The position numbers and the translations under genes were made by a program. Of a DNA stretch of 9,670 nt, positions 1-7,904 are shown in pieces. This stretch comes from an uncultured Lachnospiraceae bacterium (GTDB lineage: Bacteria; Bacillota; Clostridia; Lachnospirales; Lachnospiraceae): assembly GCA_910588825.1 (NCBI GenBank), contig CAJURF010000098.1, forward strand, positions 1 through 9,670. The letters run 5' to 3'. The notes beneath the pieces were generated by a model that was not told where the DNA came from, searched no databases, and saw only the letters and a program-made list of their open reading frames with translations. The first letter of the stretch is position 1. The number at the start of each line of letters is the position of its first letter.

Positions 1-42
1 GCCGCCCCAGGTTTTATGAAAAAATGATGTTTTTAAAATTAT

Positions 43-876
43 TCATCCCGTATCACTGATACTGTGATCCCGCTCAACTGCCAGAATATAAAACAGATTT
101 TCCTGTCTATATCCAAAGCACCGGACTTTTGAATGCTGGCCGCAGCGGAATTTGTCAATTTTCCTGTCGCATATCGATTCATCAAAATAATTCTTCTTTT
201 TTGACGGCGGCTGATAGCTTTTATAATTGAAGAAACGATCTTTCCCAATCTCCTGCCATGTTTCATGTTCAAACCGGTCTAAGGCGGCACATAATTCCCA
301 TATTTCTTTCTTTTCTAACTCCAAGACACTCTCTATGCCATTTTTCGTAAGTCCCATCCGAATTTTTCCATCGCTGTACCGGGATTTCAGGTAATCTATT
401 ATTGGGATTGTTTTTTTCTCCAGCAATAATTCTAATAAGTATTCTTTTGTCACCGCTGACTTCACCAATACCGATCTCCCCTGATAGAGCACCGGCACGA
501 CAGTATCCTGATATTCTTCATGGGGGAAAGAGAGTACATCTGTTCCCCGTCTGGCCGCCTCCTCCATAGAATTGCTGCTGCATGGCCATTCATCATCCCA
601 AAATGGAGGACTCATAGCTAGTGAAGAAAGCTCTCTTTTCCATTTTCTTACCTTATCGCGATGTACTGGAGCTATTTTTCCCCTGCTATTCTGCAGATCC
701 AGAATTGTAAGACTGGGAGTAATCTTTCTGTTATATAAAGAGCTGTGTTTCAACAGGGGAATTCCATACTTACGTAGAATTCTGAGATTACTGCTCATAA
801 CAGGAAGTACTTCATAAAAATCATCAAGATTTGTGAATTGACCATCTAAGGATTTCTCATTTAGTAGTAATTCCAT
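43..876 (-). CDS. Uncharacterised protein, third gene of the putative DUF262/ATPase defence operon
   Basis: I do not recognise a named domain in this 277-residue protein. It has no signal peptide or membrane segment and looks cytosolic and soluble. The N-terminus (MELLLNEKSLDGQF) leads into a charged, mostly helical-looking body. Basic stretches occur around residues 72-82 and 225-231. Near the end (residues 244-277) there is a compact block, a Cys-Gly followed by CFGYR, FYILAVERDHS and ISD. The alternating hydrophobic strands and closing Asp-His resemble the C-terminal strands of small RelE-like or nuclease-like folds, but that is inference only. The start is supported by AAGGAGGG four bases upstream. 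The gene begins 28 bases after the ATPase stop codon, so it is almost certainly co-transcribed with it. Position and company suggest an effector or specificity subunit of a defence system. I see no frameshift; another reading frame overlapping its 3' end lacks a ribosome binding site. Confidence 0.85.
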   Translation of the reverse strand: MELLLNEKSLDGQFTNLDDFYEVLPVMSSNLRILRKYGIPLLKHSSLYNRKITPSLTILDLQNSRGKIAPVHRDKVRKWKRELSSLAMSPPFWDDEWPCSSNSMEEAARRGTDVLSFPHEEYQDTVVPVLYQGRSVLVKSAVTKEYLLELLLEKKTIPIIDYLKSRYSDGKIRMGLTKNGIESVLELEKKEIWELCAALDRFEHETWQEIGKDRFFNYKSYQPPSKKKNYFDESICDRKIDKFRCGQHSKVRCFGYRQENLFYILAVERDHSISDTG

Positions 877-904
877 TATCCCTCCTTAGAAAACATACAG
901 TTTC

Positions 905-1981
905 CTACATTCCCAGTAATTCATCCAAATCATCATCAAACTGATCAAATAGTCCATAAGGATGATTTTCCTCCGCTCCCTGTTCATTCAGTTTAATCCT
1001 ATGGACCTGTGTCTGCATGCTCTCGTCTAATTCCAGAAAATAAACCGCTGTTTCATCTTTTGACAGTGTTTTCTTTTTTACACACTTTCTTACCCCATTA
1101 TAAATATGGTCACTATGGGTTTCCAGAATTACCTGCAGACCTCTGGCAGACAAATATGCCAAAAATTCCACAAAACGAGACTGGGCCCGGGGGTGAAGAT
1201 GAATCTCCGGATTTTCAACAACCAGAGTATCCCCTGATTTACAGGTCAATGCAGCAATAACCAGAACTGCTATATACGTAACTCCGGTTCCTACATTTTT
1301 GGCTCTGTAATAACGATTGTTTTTTGCATTGGAGTAAGTTACGACTACTTGGTCAACATCCGACACAATATCTGTCTGAACATGAAATCCCATCAAATAC
1401 TCCAGCCAATAATTTACCTGGTTATTCAAACTCATGCCAACCTCTCCCGTCTCATACACGAACATGGGTTCCGGAATTGGCTCTTGTCCGTACATCGCCA
1501 AAAAAGAATACGTATATTCTCCATGACTTCCTATTTCCTTCGAAGCTTCTGTATGCAAATCATACGCTTTTTCCACGCCAATACGATCCACTGGAAGATA
1601 AACCAGACTATGTGTTTCTGTGTAGTCTGGCCTCTTTTTCTCCGAAGGTGTCTCCAGTATAGTTGTTGTGATACCTTCTTCTGCTGAGATCTTTATTCTC
1701 GAAGTATGGAACCCACCGTTTTCTTCCATATCAAGTTCAAATATAACCGCTTTTGCCCCTTTCACATGATTCTTAATATCCGCAAATTTTCCCATCTCAA
1801 TATATTGGTCATTTTTATTTCCTTGTCTAACCCGCTTTTGCTCTTGGACAATGTATAAAAGCGCCTGAATAATCGTTGACTTCCCAGAAGAATTCACTCC
1901 AGACAACAATGTAAATTCTCCCAGCTCCATTTCAATCCGATCAACACTTTTATAGCCTTCCACTAATATCCTGCTTAACAT
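905..1981 (-). CDS. AAA/ABC-type ATPase of the DUF3696 (OLD-like) kind
   Basis: This is a cytosolic ATPase of 358 residues, a complete length for the family. The N-terminus (MLSRILVEGYKSV) is the usual first strand of RecF/OLD-type ATPases. Walker A is GVNSSGKST (residues 28-36). A signature-like NVGTGVTY lies at 229-236. Walker B runs into VVENPEIHLHP (254-264), and the H-switch is ETHSDH (287-292). The C-terminus (HPYGLFDQFDDDLDELLG, 340-357) is typical of DUF3696 proteins. No TOPRIM nuclease domain follows, so it is not a full OLD nuclease; it probably powers or gates partner proteins. It starts at an ATG with AAGGAG seven bases upstream, and its start overlaps the end of the DUF262 gene by 32 bases, indicating translational coupling. 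A stoichiometric complex with the DUF262 protein and the downstream protein is inferred, as in other ATPase-led phage defence systems. Confidence 0.93.
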   Translation of the reverse strand: MLSRILVEGYKSVDRIEMELGEFTLLSGVNSSGKSTIIQALLYIVQEQKRVRQGNKNDQYIEMGKFADIKNHVKGAKAVIFELDMEENGGFHTSRIKISAEEGITTTILETPSEKKRPDYTETHSLVYLPVDRIGVEKAYDLHTEASKEIGSHGEYTYSFLAMYGQEPIPEPMFVYETGEVGMSLNNQVNYWLEYLMGFHVQTDIVSDVDQVVVTYSNAKNNRYYRAKNVGTGVTYIAVLVIAALTCKSGDTLVVENPEIHLHPRAQSRFVEFLAYLSARGLQVILETHSDHIYNGVRKCVKKKTLSKDETAVYFLELDESMQTQVHRIKLNEQGAEENHPYGLFDQFDDDLDELLGM

Positions 1982-3134
1982 GTATCAGCTCCTTATACTT
2001 TTTCATTACCACCTGAAATCTTTTTTCCATTTGCACTTTACTGTCCACATTGTAGGTCAAAGCATCCAGAAATATACTGTCCTCCAGCATTTCTTCCACT
2101 GCGCTGCGAATCTCTATGGGGTCCAGCCCGCATTCTCCTTCTGAAAGCTTTGCAAAAAAATAGAATAGGCTTTCAAATAAAGTCATGCTGATGGGACGCC
2201 GCCGCGTGCCGTCTGTGGGTATACGGAATGCATTCTCTCCCAGCACATCCCTTGTTTTCTTCATCACCCTGCCGAACAATCCCTGAATTTCCTGAATTTC
2301 TCTATCTTCCATTCGGTTCAGCAATTCCATTGTACAGCCGAGAAATTCCTCGATATCGCTTTTGTATATTACTTTCTCCCCACTATATTTTACCAATCGT
2401 TCTTCCCAAAAAAGATAAAACGCAGCCGCCCGCAGAATAATATATTTATCTTTCATATGAACTGGGCTGACGGAGTTTCCTGTAGCACGTTTAAATTCCC
2501 CTGTCTCTGAGAGAGTATTCAATAATCTTGTGGACTTTCCCTGATACAATGCATTTCGCATCTCCTGATTATTCAATGGAGTTCCTCCCCGGTTTACTCT
2601 GTCAAAAATGTCAAAGCGCACCCTATCCGGAGTGGGATATTTTATAATCTGTATCACCAATTGAAAATCTTCAATATCTGCCGCATATCTTCTCATTTTC
2701 TCATCGTCATCCAGCTCATGAAACAGATATCCGTTTAATTCTGTTAAGATTTTCAGACCATCCAGCCGAAACTTATTGTCCATATAGTCAAAAAATGTTG
2801 TCAGCCGCTGGCGCCCGTCCACAATCACCAGATTTCCTTCCATCGTCTCTGCCAGGTATATCAGCGGAAGAGGAATACCCATGAGCACAGACTCAATCAG
2901 CTCTGATTTTTGTTTTGTTTTCCAGACATAATTTCTCTGGAAATCCGGATCCAGACATATGGCTCCTCTGCTGTAACGGCGCTTTAACTCAAAAATTGAA
3001 AACTGCGCCCTGTCGATTTTAATTTTGGCGGGATATACATCCCTTTCTCCATTATTACGATTTTCACCAAATCCTAAAGTTCCTGCATCTTCCAGGTCAG
3101 CATCCCCATTTATTTCCAGAATTTGTTCTTCCAT
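1950..3134 (-). CDS. DUF262 domain protein (ParB/GmrS-like N-terminal fold), no HNH domain
   Basis: This 394-residue protein carries the DUF262 domain found in GmrS-type and related defence proteins, where the DGQQR motif binds or hydrolyses nucleotides. Visible motifs are DPDFQRNYVW (62-71), VDGRQRLTTF (105-114, a GRQR variant of the usual GQQR) and FDRVNRGGTPLN (177-188) followed by the E-R-A-Y pattern to about residue 197. The C-terminal half is helical-looking, and I see no DUF1524 HNH motif, so any nuclease activity must come from the DUF262 fold or a partner. About 40 residues precede the domain and are acidic and Asn/Gly-rich. The start ATG has GGCAGGAG eight bases upstream. It is the first gene of the three-gene unit, separated from the upstream transcription unit by a terminator. 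The domain call is secure; the defence role is inferred from family and context. Confidence 0.92.
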   Translation of the reverse strand: MEEQILEINGDADLEDAGTLGFGENRNNGERDVYPAKIKIDRAQFSIFELKRRYSRGAICLDPDFQRNYVWKTKQKSELIESVLMGIPLPLIYLAETMEGNLVIVDGRQRLTTFFDYMDNKFRLDGLKILTELNGYLFHELDDDEKMRRYAADIEDFQLVIQIIKYPTPDRVRFDIFDRVNRGGTPLNNQEMRNALYQGKSTRLLNTLSETGEFKRATGNSVSPVHMKDKYIILRAAAFYLFWEERLVKYSGEKVIYKSDIEEFLGCTMELLNRMEDREIQEIQGLFGRVMKKTRDVLGENAFRIPTDGTRRRPISMTLFESLFYFFAKLSEGECGLDPIEIRSAVEEMLEDSIFLDALTYNVDSKVQMEKRFQVVMKKYKELIHVKQDISGRL

Positions 3135-3301
3135 AATCTACACTCCTGCCTTTACAAGGTTTACGTTCTCTTGTAGTAAAGCGTATCATAAAGCCGGATA
3201 TTTTTCAAATAAAAATAACAACCACACATTTTCACTCACCGGAAAGAATACGGTTCTGCCGGATTCTCCGCCTGAGCCAGAGTTTCATCGACATAATTCA
3301 T

Positions 3302-3344
3302 AAAAAAAAGAAAATATGCCCTGTATCAGACATACTTTCTTTTT
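3302..3344 (-). terminator. Intrinsic terminator after the deacylase-methyltransferase gene
   Basis: Arms at 3305-3318 and 3331-3344 pair over 14 positions around a 12-base loop. In the minus-strand RNA the single A/C mismatch of the plus strand becomes a G-U wobble, so the stem is complete only on the minus strand. The A run at 3302-3309 gives the U tract. It begins 21 bases after the stop codon of the 3366-5057 gene and separates it from the DUF262 operon. The stem is AU-rich, so efficiency may be modest. Confidence 0.65.
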
Positions 3345-3365
3345 ACAAAACCATAGGGAGCGAAA

Positions 3366-5057
3366 TCACTCCTCACATTCTTTCCTGGCACACAGCATAA
3401 ACAGCGGCGTGGGATTATAAAATTCGTCCTTTTCGATATAAATCTTCTTACCCATATCCAAATCAACGGAGAACTCCCGCATGCCCATCTGTCCCAGGGT
3501 GGCAATATCCCAGGCCGGGCGGTTGTAAGAGCTGATGGGGAGCTGGTGTTTGATTTCCTCGCACTCTCGCAGCATCTCGTCTCCTAAGGTGTGATGGGCA
3601 TGGGTCTCCGGCAGGGAAGCCGTGTCTGTCACATCGCTCAGTCCATAATTGGCGTCAAAGTTCAGGATCATGCCGCCCTTTTTCAACACCCGCACCCATT
3701 CCTGATAGGCCTGCTCCGCATGGGGAAGAGTCCAGGTGAGGTTTCTGGAGATCACCACGTCAAAGGTATTGTCTGGAAAATCCAGATTTTCCGCGTCCAT
3801 CACCAGGAACTGGCACTGAGCCCCTTCTTCCTTTGCCAAAACAGATGCATGTTCCACCATTTCCGGGGTCAGGTCTGTCCCGGTCACCTGATGGCCTTCC
3901 TTTGCCAGAAGAATGGTAAAAAATCCTGTTCCGCAGCCCACATCCAGAATCTTTAACCCATGCTCCTTGGGCAGGCGGGTGAAAATTTCCCTCTGCCATC
4001 TTTTCACCAGAGGGCTGTGCAGCTCCGACCTTCGCTGCTCTACAAAGCTGCCGCTTCGTTTCCCCCAGTATTTGGTAATCCGCTCTTTACGGTCATCGAA
4101 TTCCCTGGAAATACGCCCATAGGTAATCATGGGGCTATCCTCCAGCACCTGGAGGGCTCCCACCTGATAGAGAATCACCCCGTCAAATTCTGCCCAGCAG
4201 CCTTCTATGGGATTTCCTTCATAGTTGCGCACTTCGCCAATAAATTCCCCCTGGGAAATCACATCACCAGCCTTTTTCTCCGGATACCACAGCCCGTCAT
4301 GGGCGGCGTGCTGATAGCGGACGTCCACCACATCCAGGGGATAATGCTCCCGATAGCCTGTGGGTTCCTGGTAAACACCCAGATGGCTCAGGATATTATA
4401 CACATCACGCTTAGTGGACCCCACTTCTTCCATGCTCCAGCTTCCCATGCCGCCCCGCTCAATCAAAATGCTGGGAATCCCCTGGGACGCTGCATAATTA
4501 TAAGAACCCCCGGAAGCCACATTGGAGCGGACCCGGTAGGGCACATCCACCCATCCCGCCATCTGGCGGGACTTCTCCACAACGGTTTCTTCGGCAGCCC
4601 CCGCATAATACACATAGGGGGTCAGCCGCTCATAATCGTCGCCGCTGTGAAGATCAATATAATAATCCACCCGGGGGAAAATCTCCTGGGAAATGGCACA
4701 GGCCAGCCGTTCCATCTCTGTACCGTCCCTGTCTCCAGGGAATACCCGGTTCAGATTCTTCCCGTCTGTCACACCCATGCTGCCTTTTCTCTGTTCAAAG
4801 GCCGGACGGTTCAACACCTTTAAGATCACAATGGTTCCCACAGTTTTCTCTATCTTCAGCTCCCGGGAAAGCTCTATGGCCGCCTGAATCCCCACGTACT
4901 CTCCCCCGTGGACCCCGGCTGTCACCAGCACTGTTTTCCCTGGCTGTTCTCCGTGAAAAACTGCAGCCGGAATCAGAAATTCTCCGTCATTTAAGTTCAA
5001 TTCCCCTGTGATTCTCTCCCCAGGTTCTGCTGTTATATTACATAGCGAAAATGCCAT
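3366..5057 (-). CDS. Fused AstE/AspA-family zinc deacylase and SAM-dependent methyltransferase
   Basis: This 563-residue protein has two catalytic halves. Residues 1 to about 310 belong to the succinylglutamate desuccinylase/aspartoacylase branch of M14-type zinc hydrolases. The zinc ligands are His50 and Glu53 (VHGGEY) and His137 (DLHSGDD), the likely catalytic Glu200 sits in ILIERGG, and the typical C-terminal beta-barrel lies at about 240-310. Residues about 320-563 form a class I methyltransferase, with motif I LDVGCGTGFF (371-380), acidic Asp395 and ISRNLTWTLP (436-445). No signal peptide is visible, so it is cytosolic. The natural substrate cannot be read from sequence; removing an acyl group from an amine and methylating the product or a related compound is one inference. 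An ATG 66 bases further upstream exists, but the start at 5057 has AGAAAGGAG seven bases before it and gives the family N-terminus. It lies 134 bases downstream of pabC and may be read from that operon or from a weak promoter in the gap. Confidence 0.9.
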   Translation of the reverse strand: MAFSLCNITAEPGERITGELNLNDGEFLIPAAVFHGEQPGKTVLVTAGVHGGEYVGIQAAIELSRELKIEKTVGTIVILKVLNRPAFEQRKGSMGVTDGKNLNRVFPGDRDGTEMERLACAISQEIFPRVDYYIDLHSGDDYERLTPYVYYAGAAEETVVEKSRQMAGWVDVPYRVRSNVASGGSYNYAASQGIPSILIERGGMGSWSMEEVGSTKRDVYNILSHLGVYQEPTGYREHYPLDVVDVRYQHAAHDGLWYPEKKAGDVISQGEFIGEVRNYEGNPIEGCWAEFDGVILYQVGALQVLEDSPMITYGRISREFDDRKERITKYWGKRSGSFVEQRRSELHSPLVKRWQREIFTRLPKEHGLKILDVGCGTGFFTILLAKEGHQVTGTDLTPEMVEHASVLAKEEGAQCQFLVMDAENLDFPDNTFDVVISRNLTWTLPHAEQAYQEWVRVLKKGGMILNFDANYGLSDVTDTASLPETHAHHTLGDEMLRECEEIKHQLPISSYNRPAWDIATLGQMGMREFSVDLDMGKKIYIEKDEFYNPTPLFMLCARKECEE

Positions 5058-5096
5058 ACTATTCTCCTTTCTGTACACATGTGAATCCTGCCTTTC

Positions 5097-5125
5097 AATG
5101 TACCAAAAAAAGGAGACCTGCACAA
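5097..5125 (-). promoter_or_regulatory. Possible weak promoter for the deacylase-methyltransferase gene
   Basis: On the minus strand TTGTGC (5120-5125) and TACATT (5097-5102) are 17 bases apart, matching the sigma-70/SigA consensus at 3 of 6 and 4 of 6 positions. Initiation here would leave a 5' leader of about 35 bases that includes the strong ribosome binding site. The match is weak, and the T run between the boxes could instead be part of a terminator. Confidence 0.25.
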
Positions 5126-5138
5126 GCCCCCCGGGGGG
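5105..5138 (-). terminator. Possible weak terminator after pabC
   Basis: In minus-strand RNA a G run (complement of 5127-5132) can pair with UCUCC (5112-5116) using two G-U wobbles, directly before a U7 tract (5105-5111). The stem is short and bulged. The upstream half also contains the 12-base palindrome CCCCCCGGGGGG at 5127-5138. It may attenuate read-through from pabC into the next gene, but it overlaps a possible promoter and the call is weak. Confidence 0.3.
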
Positions 5139-5191
5139 ATATGATTCCAGAGAGCGGGGGCATACATCTGGACAGCACTTTTAAGATACGC

Positions 5192-5926
5192 TCAGCAAGA
5201 GGAAACCGAACCTGCCAATGCGTGATACCTTTCAAAACAAACCTGTACCGCCGGCCCCCGGGAATAGGTTTTCTTTTCCAGACTATTTACCGGCATCACA
5301 CCCATCAGTGAATTTGTGACAAAACATTCTTCCATCTGCAGTGCGTCTTCTTTCATAAGAACCTGTTCTTTCACCGGATAGTTTTCCATAATAAAACGGC
5401 GCAGAATTCCCGGAAGCAGTCCGCTGGAGACAGGCGGGGTATAAATCTGCCCGCCGGAGGCAAAAAAAATGTTCGTGGTGGTCCCCTCGCAGATTTCCCC
5501 ACGGCTGTTGCAGAAAATCAGTTCATCCGCACCCAGGTCCCCTGCCCGGCGTTTTTCCAGAATGCAATCTCCATAATTCAGGGTCTTATGGCGCACCAGC
5601 GGGGACGTCTCGTTTCTGTAAACCCCGCTGTATGCCAGGTGAAACCCAGTCTGAAGCTGGCCGGGAGTATAGGGATTGGGACGCATAGTCAGAATCAGAT
5701 TTTCATCCGAAGCCATAATTTTCAATGCGTGGTGCTCTGCAGGATACTGGGAAAGCCAGGATAGGACATAAGATTCTTCCACATTCTGCAGGATACCCAG
5801 TTCTTCCATGGAATGGCGCAGCCTCTCCAGATGCCAGGACAACAGCAGGGGTGTATTTTGTTCCACAGCGATAGTCTCAAAAACACCTAAACCGAATTGA
5901 TAACCTTTATCCAATGTAATCTGCAT
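5192..5926 (-). CDS. pabC: 4-amino-4-deoxychorismate lyase (class IV aminotransferase fold)
   Basis: PabC uses pyridoxal phosphate to split 4-amino-4-deoxychorismate into 4-aminobenzoate and pyruvate, the last step of PABA synthesis for folate. The 244-residue protein shows the fold-type IV pattern. FGLGVFETI lies at 11-19, the likely PLP-binding lysine is Lys114 in RHKTLNYG, and EGTTTNIFF (147-155) and VTNSLMGV (203-210) are the phosphate and cofactor-side motifs. The N-terminus is shorter than in many homologues, beginning just before the first conserved motif. The start ATG has GGGAGG eight bases upstream, inside the end of pabB, and overlaps that gene by 20 bases. A branched-chain or D-amino acid aminotransferase of the same fold is the alternative by sequence alone; adjacency to pabA and pabB decides for PabC. 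Confidence 0.9.
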   Translation of the reverse strand: MQITLDKGYQFGLGVFETIAVEQNTPLLLSWHLERLRHSMEELGILQNVEESYVLSWLSQYPAEHHALKIMASDENLILTMRPNPYTPGQLQTGFHLAYSGVYRNETSPLVRHKTLNYGDCILEKRRAGDLGADELIFCNSRGEICEGTTTNIFFASGGQIYTPPVSSGLLPGILRRFIMENYPVKEQVLMKEDALQMEECFVTNSLMGVMPVNSLEKKTYSRGPAVQVCFERYHALAGSVSSC

Positions 5927-7283
5927 CTATACTGCCTCCCAGCGCCTCCAGCAATGCTTTTGCTTTCTGCAGAGTTTCTTCATATTCAAATGCCAAATCT
6001 GATTCAAATGTGATACCGCCGCCCACACCCAGATGGTAAACACCCTCTTTATACAGTGCAGTGCGGATTACAATATTGAAGTCACAATTCCCGTCCAGTG
6101 ACAGGTAACCCATAGAACCTGTGTACAGATTTCTCCTGCTGTGCTCCAGTTCGTCGATCAATTCCATGGCCCGCAGTTTGGGCGCACCGGTGATGGAGCC
6201 TCCTGGAAATGCAGCTTCTATCAAATCCATGACAGTCAGTTCCGGGCGCAGTATGCCAGTCACATTTGCGATTAAATGAAAGACAGTGGCATATGTCTCA
6301 ACAGAAAAAAGTTCATCTACTATGACACTGCCAGGAATGCAGACCCGGTTCAAGTCATTGCGCTCTAAGTCCACAATCATCAACAGCTCGCTTTTATCTT
6401 TCCCTGACTGTTCCAATTCCTGCTTAAGAGCATTGTCTTCCTCCTGGGTGCTTCCCCGTTTTCTGGTGCCTTTAATGGGGCGTGTCTGAATCAGGCCGTC
6501 TGTCATTTTCAAAAAACGTTCCGGGGACGCGGAAACCACCTGGAAATCACCGTAATTAAAATATCCGCCGAAGGGGGAGGGATTGTTTTTGCGCAGCTGT
6601 TCAAAAAGTTCAAAGGGCGGCATAGAACTGGTAATCTGCAGACGCTGTGTCATATTCGCTATATAAATATCTCCTTCAACAATGTAATGAATCATGCGCT
6701 GTACAGCGTCCATATAATCCTCTCTGGAAAAATCCGCAGTAATCTCCGGAGCCTTAACTGTCTTTTCTGACTGTGGAAACGTTTCCTTCTCTGCCATCTC
6801 CAGCAAGGTCATCATCAGGCTGATTCCCGCGGCCGCTTCCTGTCCATAGCTGTTGGCAATCATGTAGAGTTTTTTTCTCTGGTGGTCCTCAATGATAAAA
6901 TTATCATAGAATACCAATATACAGTCTGGAATATCCAGTTTTTCAAGGTGGCGGGAAGTTACCCCTTCTTTTTTCCTTCCATAATCATAAGAAAAATAGC
7001 CAATGGCACCGGATGCAATGGGAAGTCCGGTATTGTTTTCTTCTTTATGCTTTTTCAGGTAATTTTTCACCCAGGTTTCAAAGGGCTCCGTGCACACCTG
7101 GCCGTTGACGGTGAATTTCTCTCCCTTAACTAATTTCAGATAGGGGCTGAGCCCGATAATCGAATACCTTCCCAGCTGGTTTCTAAGAGAAGAATCCAGA
7201 AATACTGCATTTTCTTCTTCATGGAGCAGGGAAAAAATCCGGTTGATAGATGGATAATGATTAAACTCCCGCATAAGCCGCAT
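5907..7283 (-). CDS. pabB: Aminodeoxychorismate synthase component I
   Basis: PabB aminates chorismate to 4-amino-4-deoxychorismate using ammonia delivered by the glutaminase subunit PabA. The 458-residue protein is full length for the chorismate-utilising family. Its N-terminal domain includes LGRYSIIGLSP (37-47), and the catalytic domain starts near residue 185. The PIKGTRKRG block (269-277) contains Lys271, the residue that marks PabB; anthranilate synthase TrpE normally has PIAGT there. Other family motifs are LERNDL (307-312), GGSITGAPK (361-369) and GVGGGITFESD (419-429). The start at 7283 has AGGCGG ten bases upstream; a second Met at residue 4 is less well placed. The gene overlaps the end of pabA by 23 bases and the start of pabC by 20, so the three are translationally coupled. 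Confidence 0.95.
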   Translation of the reverse strand: MRLMREFNHYPSINRIFSLLHEEENAVFLDSSLRNQLGRYSIIGLSPYLKLVKGEKFTVNGQVCTEPFETWVKNYLKKHKEENNTGLPIASGAIGYFSYDYGRKKEGVTSRHLEKLDIPDCILVFYDNFIIEDHQRKKLYMIANSYGQEAAAGISLMMTLLEMAEKETFPQSEKTVKAPEITADFSREDYMDAVQRMIHYIVEGDIYIANMTQRLQITSSMPPFELFEQLRKNNPSPFGGYFNYGDFQVVSASPERFLKMTDGLIQTRPIKGTRKRGSTQEEDNALKQELEQSGKDKSELLMIVDLERNDLNRVCIPGSVIVDELFSVETYATVFHLIANVTGILRPELTVMDLIEAAFPGGSITGAPKLRAMELIDELEHSRRNLYTGSMGYLSLDGNCDFNIVIRTALYKEGVYHLGVGGGITFESDLAFEYEETLQKAKALLEALGGSIDADYIG

Positions 7284-7866
7284 GTGATCGATTCCGCCTT
7301 TCGCATATTTTATGAAAATTCAGAAGCAGTTCATGGCCGAACTGAGTCAACACTGCCTCTGGGTGAAACTGCACACTGTAAATGGGCATGGTTCGGTGCT
7401 GCATTCCCATGATAACGCCATCCTCACTCCACGCATTCACCAGAAAGCAGGCAGGCAGCTGCTGGCTGGATACCACCAGAGAATGATACCTGGTCACAGC
7501 AAAAGAAGACGGGAGTCCCCAGAAAAGTCCACTGTTGTCATGCCGCAGTGCCGTAATTTTTCCATGCATGGGGGTCTGGCCTTTACAGACTTTTCCTCCA
7601 AAAGCATGTCCAATCACTTGATGACCCAGACACACTCCCAGTATGGGGATTTTATTTTGAAATTCTTTCAGAACCAGCAGGGATTCTACGGCATCGGCAG
7701 GCCGTTTCGGACCAGGGGACAAAATGATTCCATCCGGCCTTAGATCATAAATTTCAGACAGACTGGCTTCATCTGCACGGCGCACCAGAACTTCCTGGCC
7801 GGCTTCTCTTAGATAAGCAGAAAGATTATAGACAAAAGAATCATAGTTATCAAGCATATAGTACAC
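7261..7866 (-). CDS. pabA: Aminodeoxychorismate synthase component II, glutamine amidotransferase
   Basis: PabA is the class I glutaminase that feeds ammonia to PabB. The 201-residue protein shows DNYDSFVYNL near the N-terminus, LSPGPKRP (49-56), nucleophile Cys79 in GVCLGHQ, YHSL (127-130), and the His168/Glu170 pair in QFHPE. All catalytic residues are present. TrpG has the same fold, and some bacteria share one subunit between both pathways, so dual use with anthranilate synthase is possible. The start is chosen as GTG at 7866 because AGGAGG ends ten bases before it; an in-frame ATG three codons later would sit too far away. It is the first gene of the pab operon. A C-terminal tail after about residue 189 is basic and lies in the overlap with pabB. 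Confidence 0.94.
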   Translation of the reverse strand: MYYMLDNYDSFVYNLSAYLREAGQEVLVRRADEASLSEIYDLRPDGIILSPGPKRPADAVESLLVLKEFQNKIPILGVCLGHQVIGHAFGGKVCKGQTPMHGKITALRHDNSGLFWGLPSSFAVTRYHSLVVSSQQLPACFLVNAWSEDGVIMGMQHRTMPIYSVQFHPEAVLTQFGHELLLNFHKICERRNRSHAAYAGV

Positions 7867-7876
7867 GAAAAAAAGA

Positions 7877-7882
7877 CCTCCT
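7877..7882 (-). promoter_or_regulatory. Ribosome binding site that fixes the pabA GTG start
   Basis: AGGAGG on the minus strand is followed by a ten-base pyrimidine-rich spacer and then GTG at 7866. The nearby in-frame ATG at 7857 would have a 19-base spacer, so GTG is the better start. Confidence 0.75.
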
Positions 7883-7904
7883 CACCTGGTAAGATTGTAA
7901 ACAG

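Noticed and set aside
39..272. Minus-strand frame overlapping the 3' end of the 277-residue gene
   Set aside because: It is out of frame with a well-supported gene, has no ribosome binding site, and does not continue the main protein as a frameshift would.
3185..3190. TATGAT on the minus strand as a -10 box for the DUF262 operon
   Set aside because: No acceptable -35 lies 16-18 bases upstream; the nearby TTGAAA is only 12 bases away. The operon needs a promoter here, but I cannot place it with confidence.
3960..4823. Long plus-strand open frame opposite the deacylase-methyltransferase gene
   Set aside because: It lies antisense to a gene with clear domains and active-site residues, has no ribosome binding site I can support, and its translation resembles no family. 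It is a by-product of GC-rich codon use.
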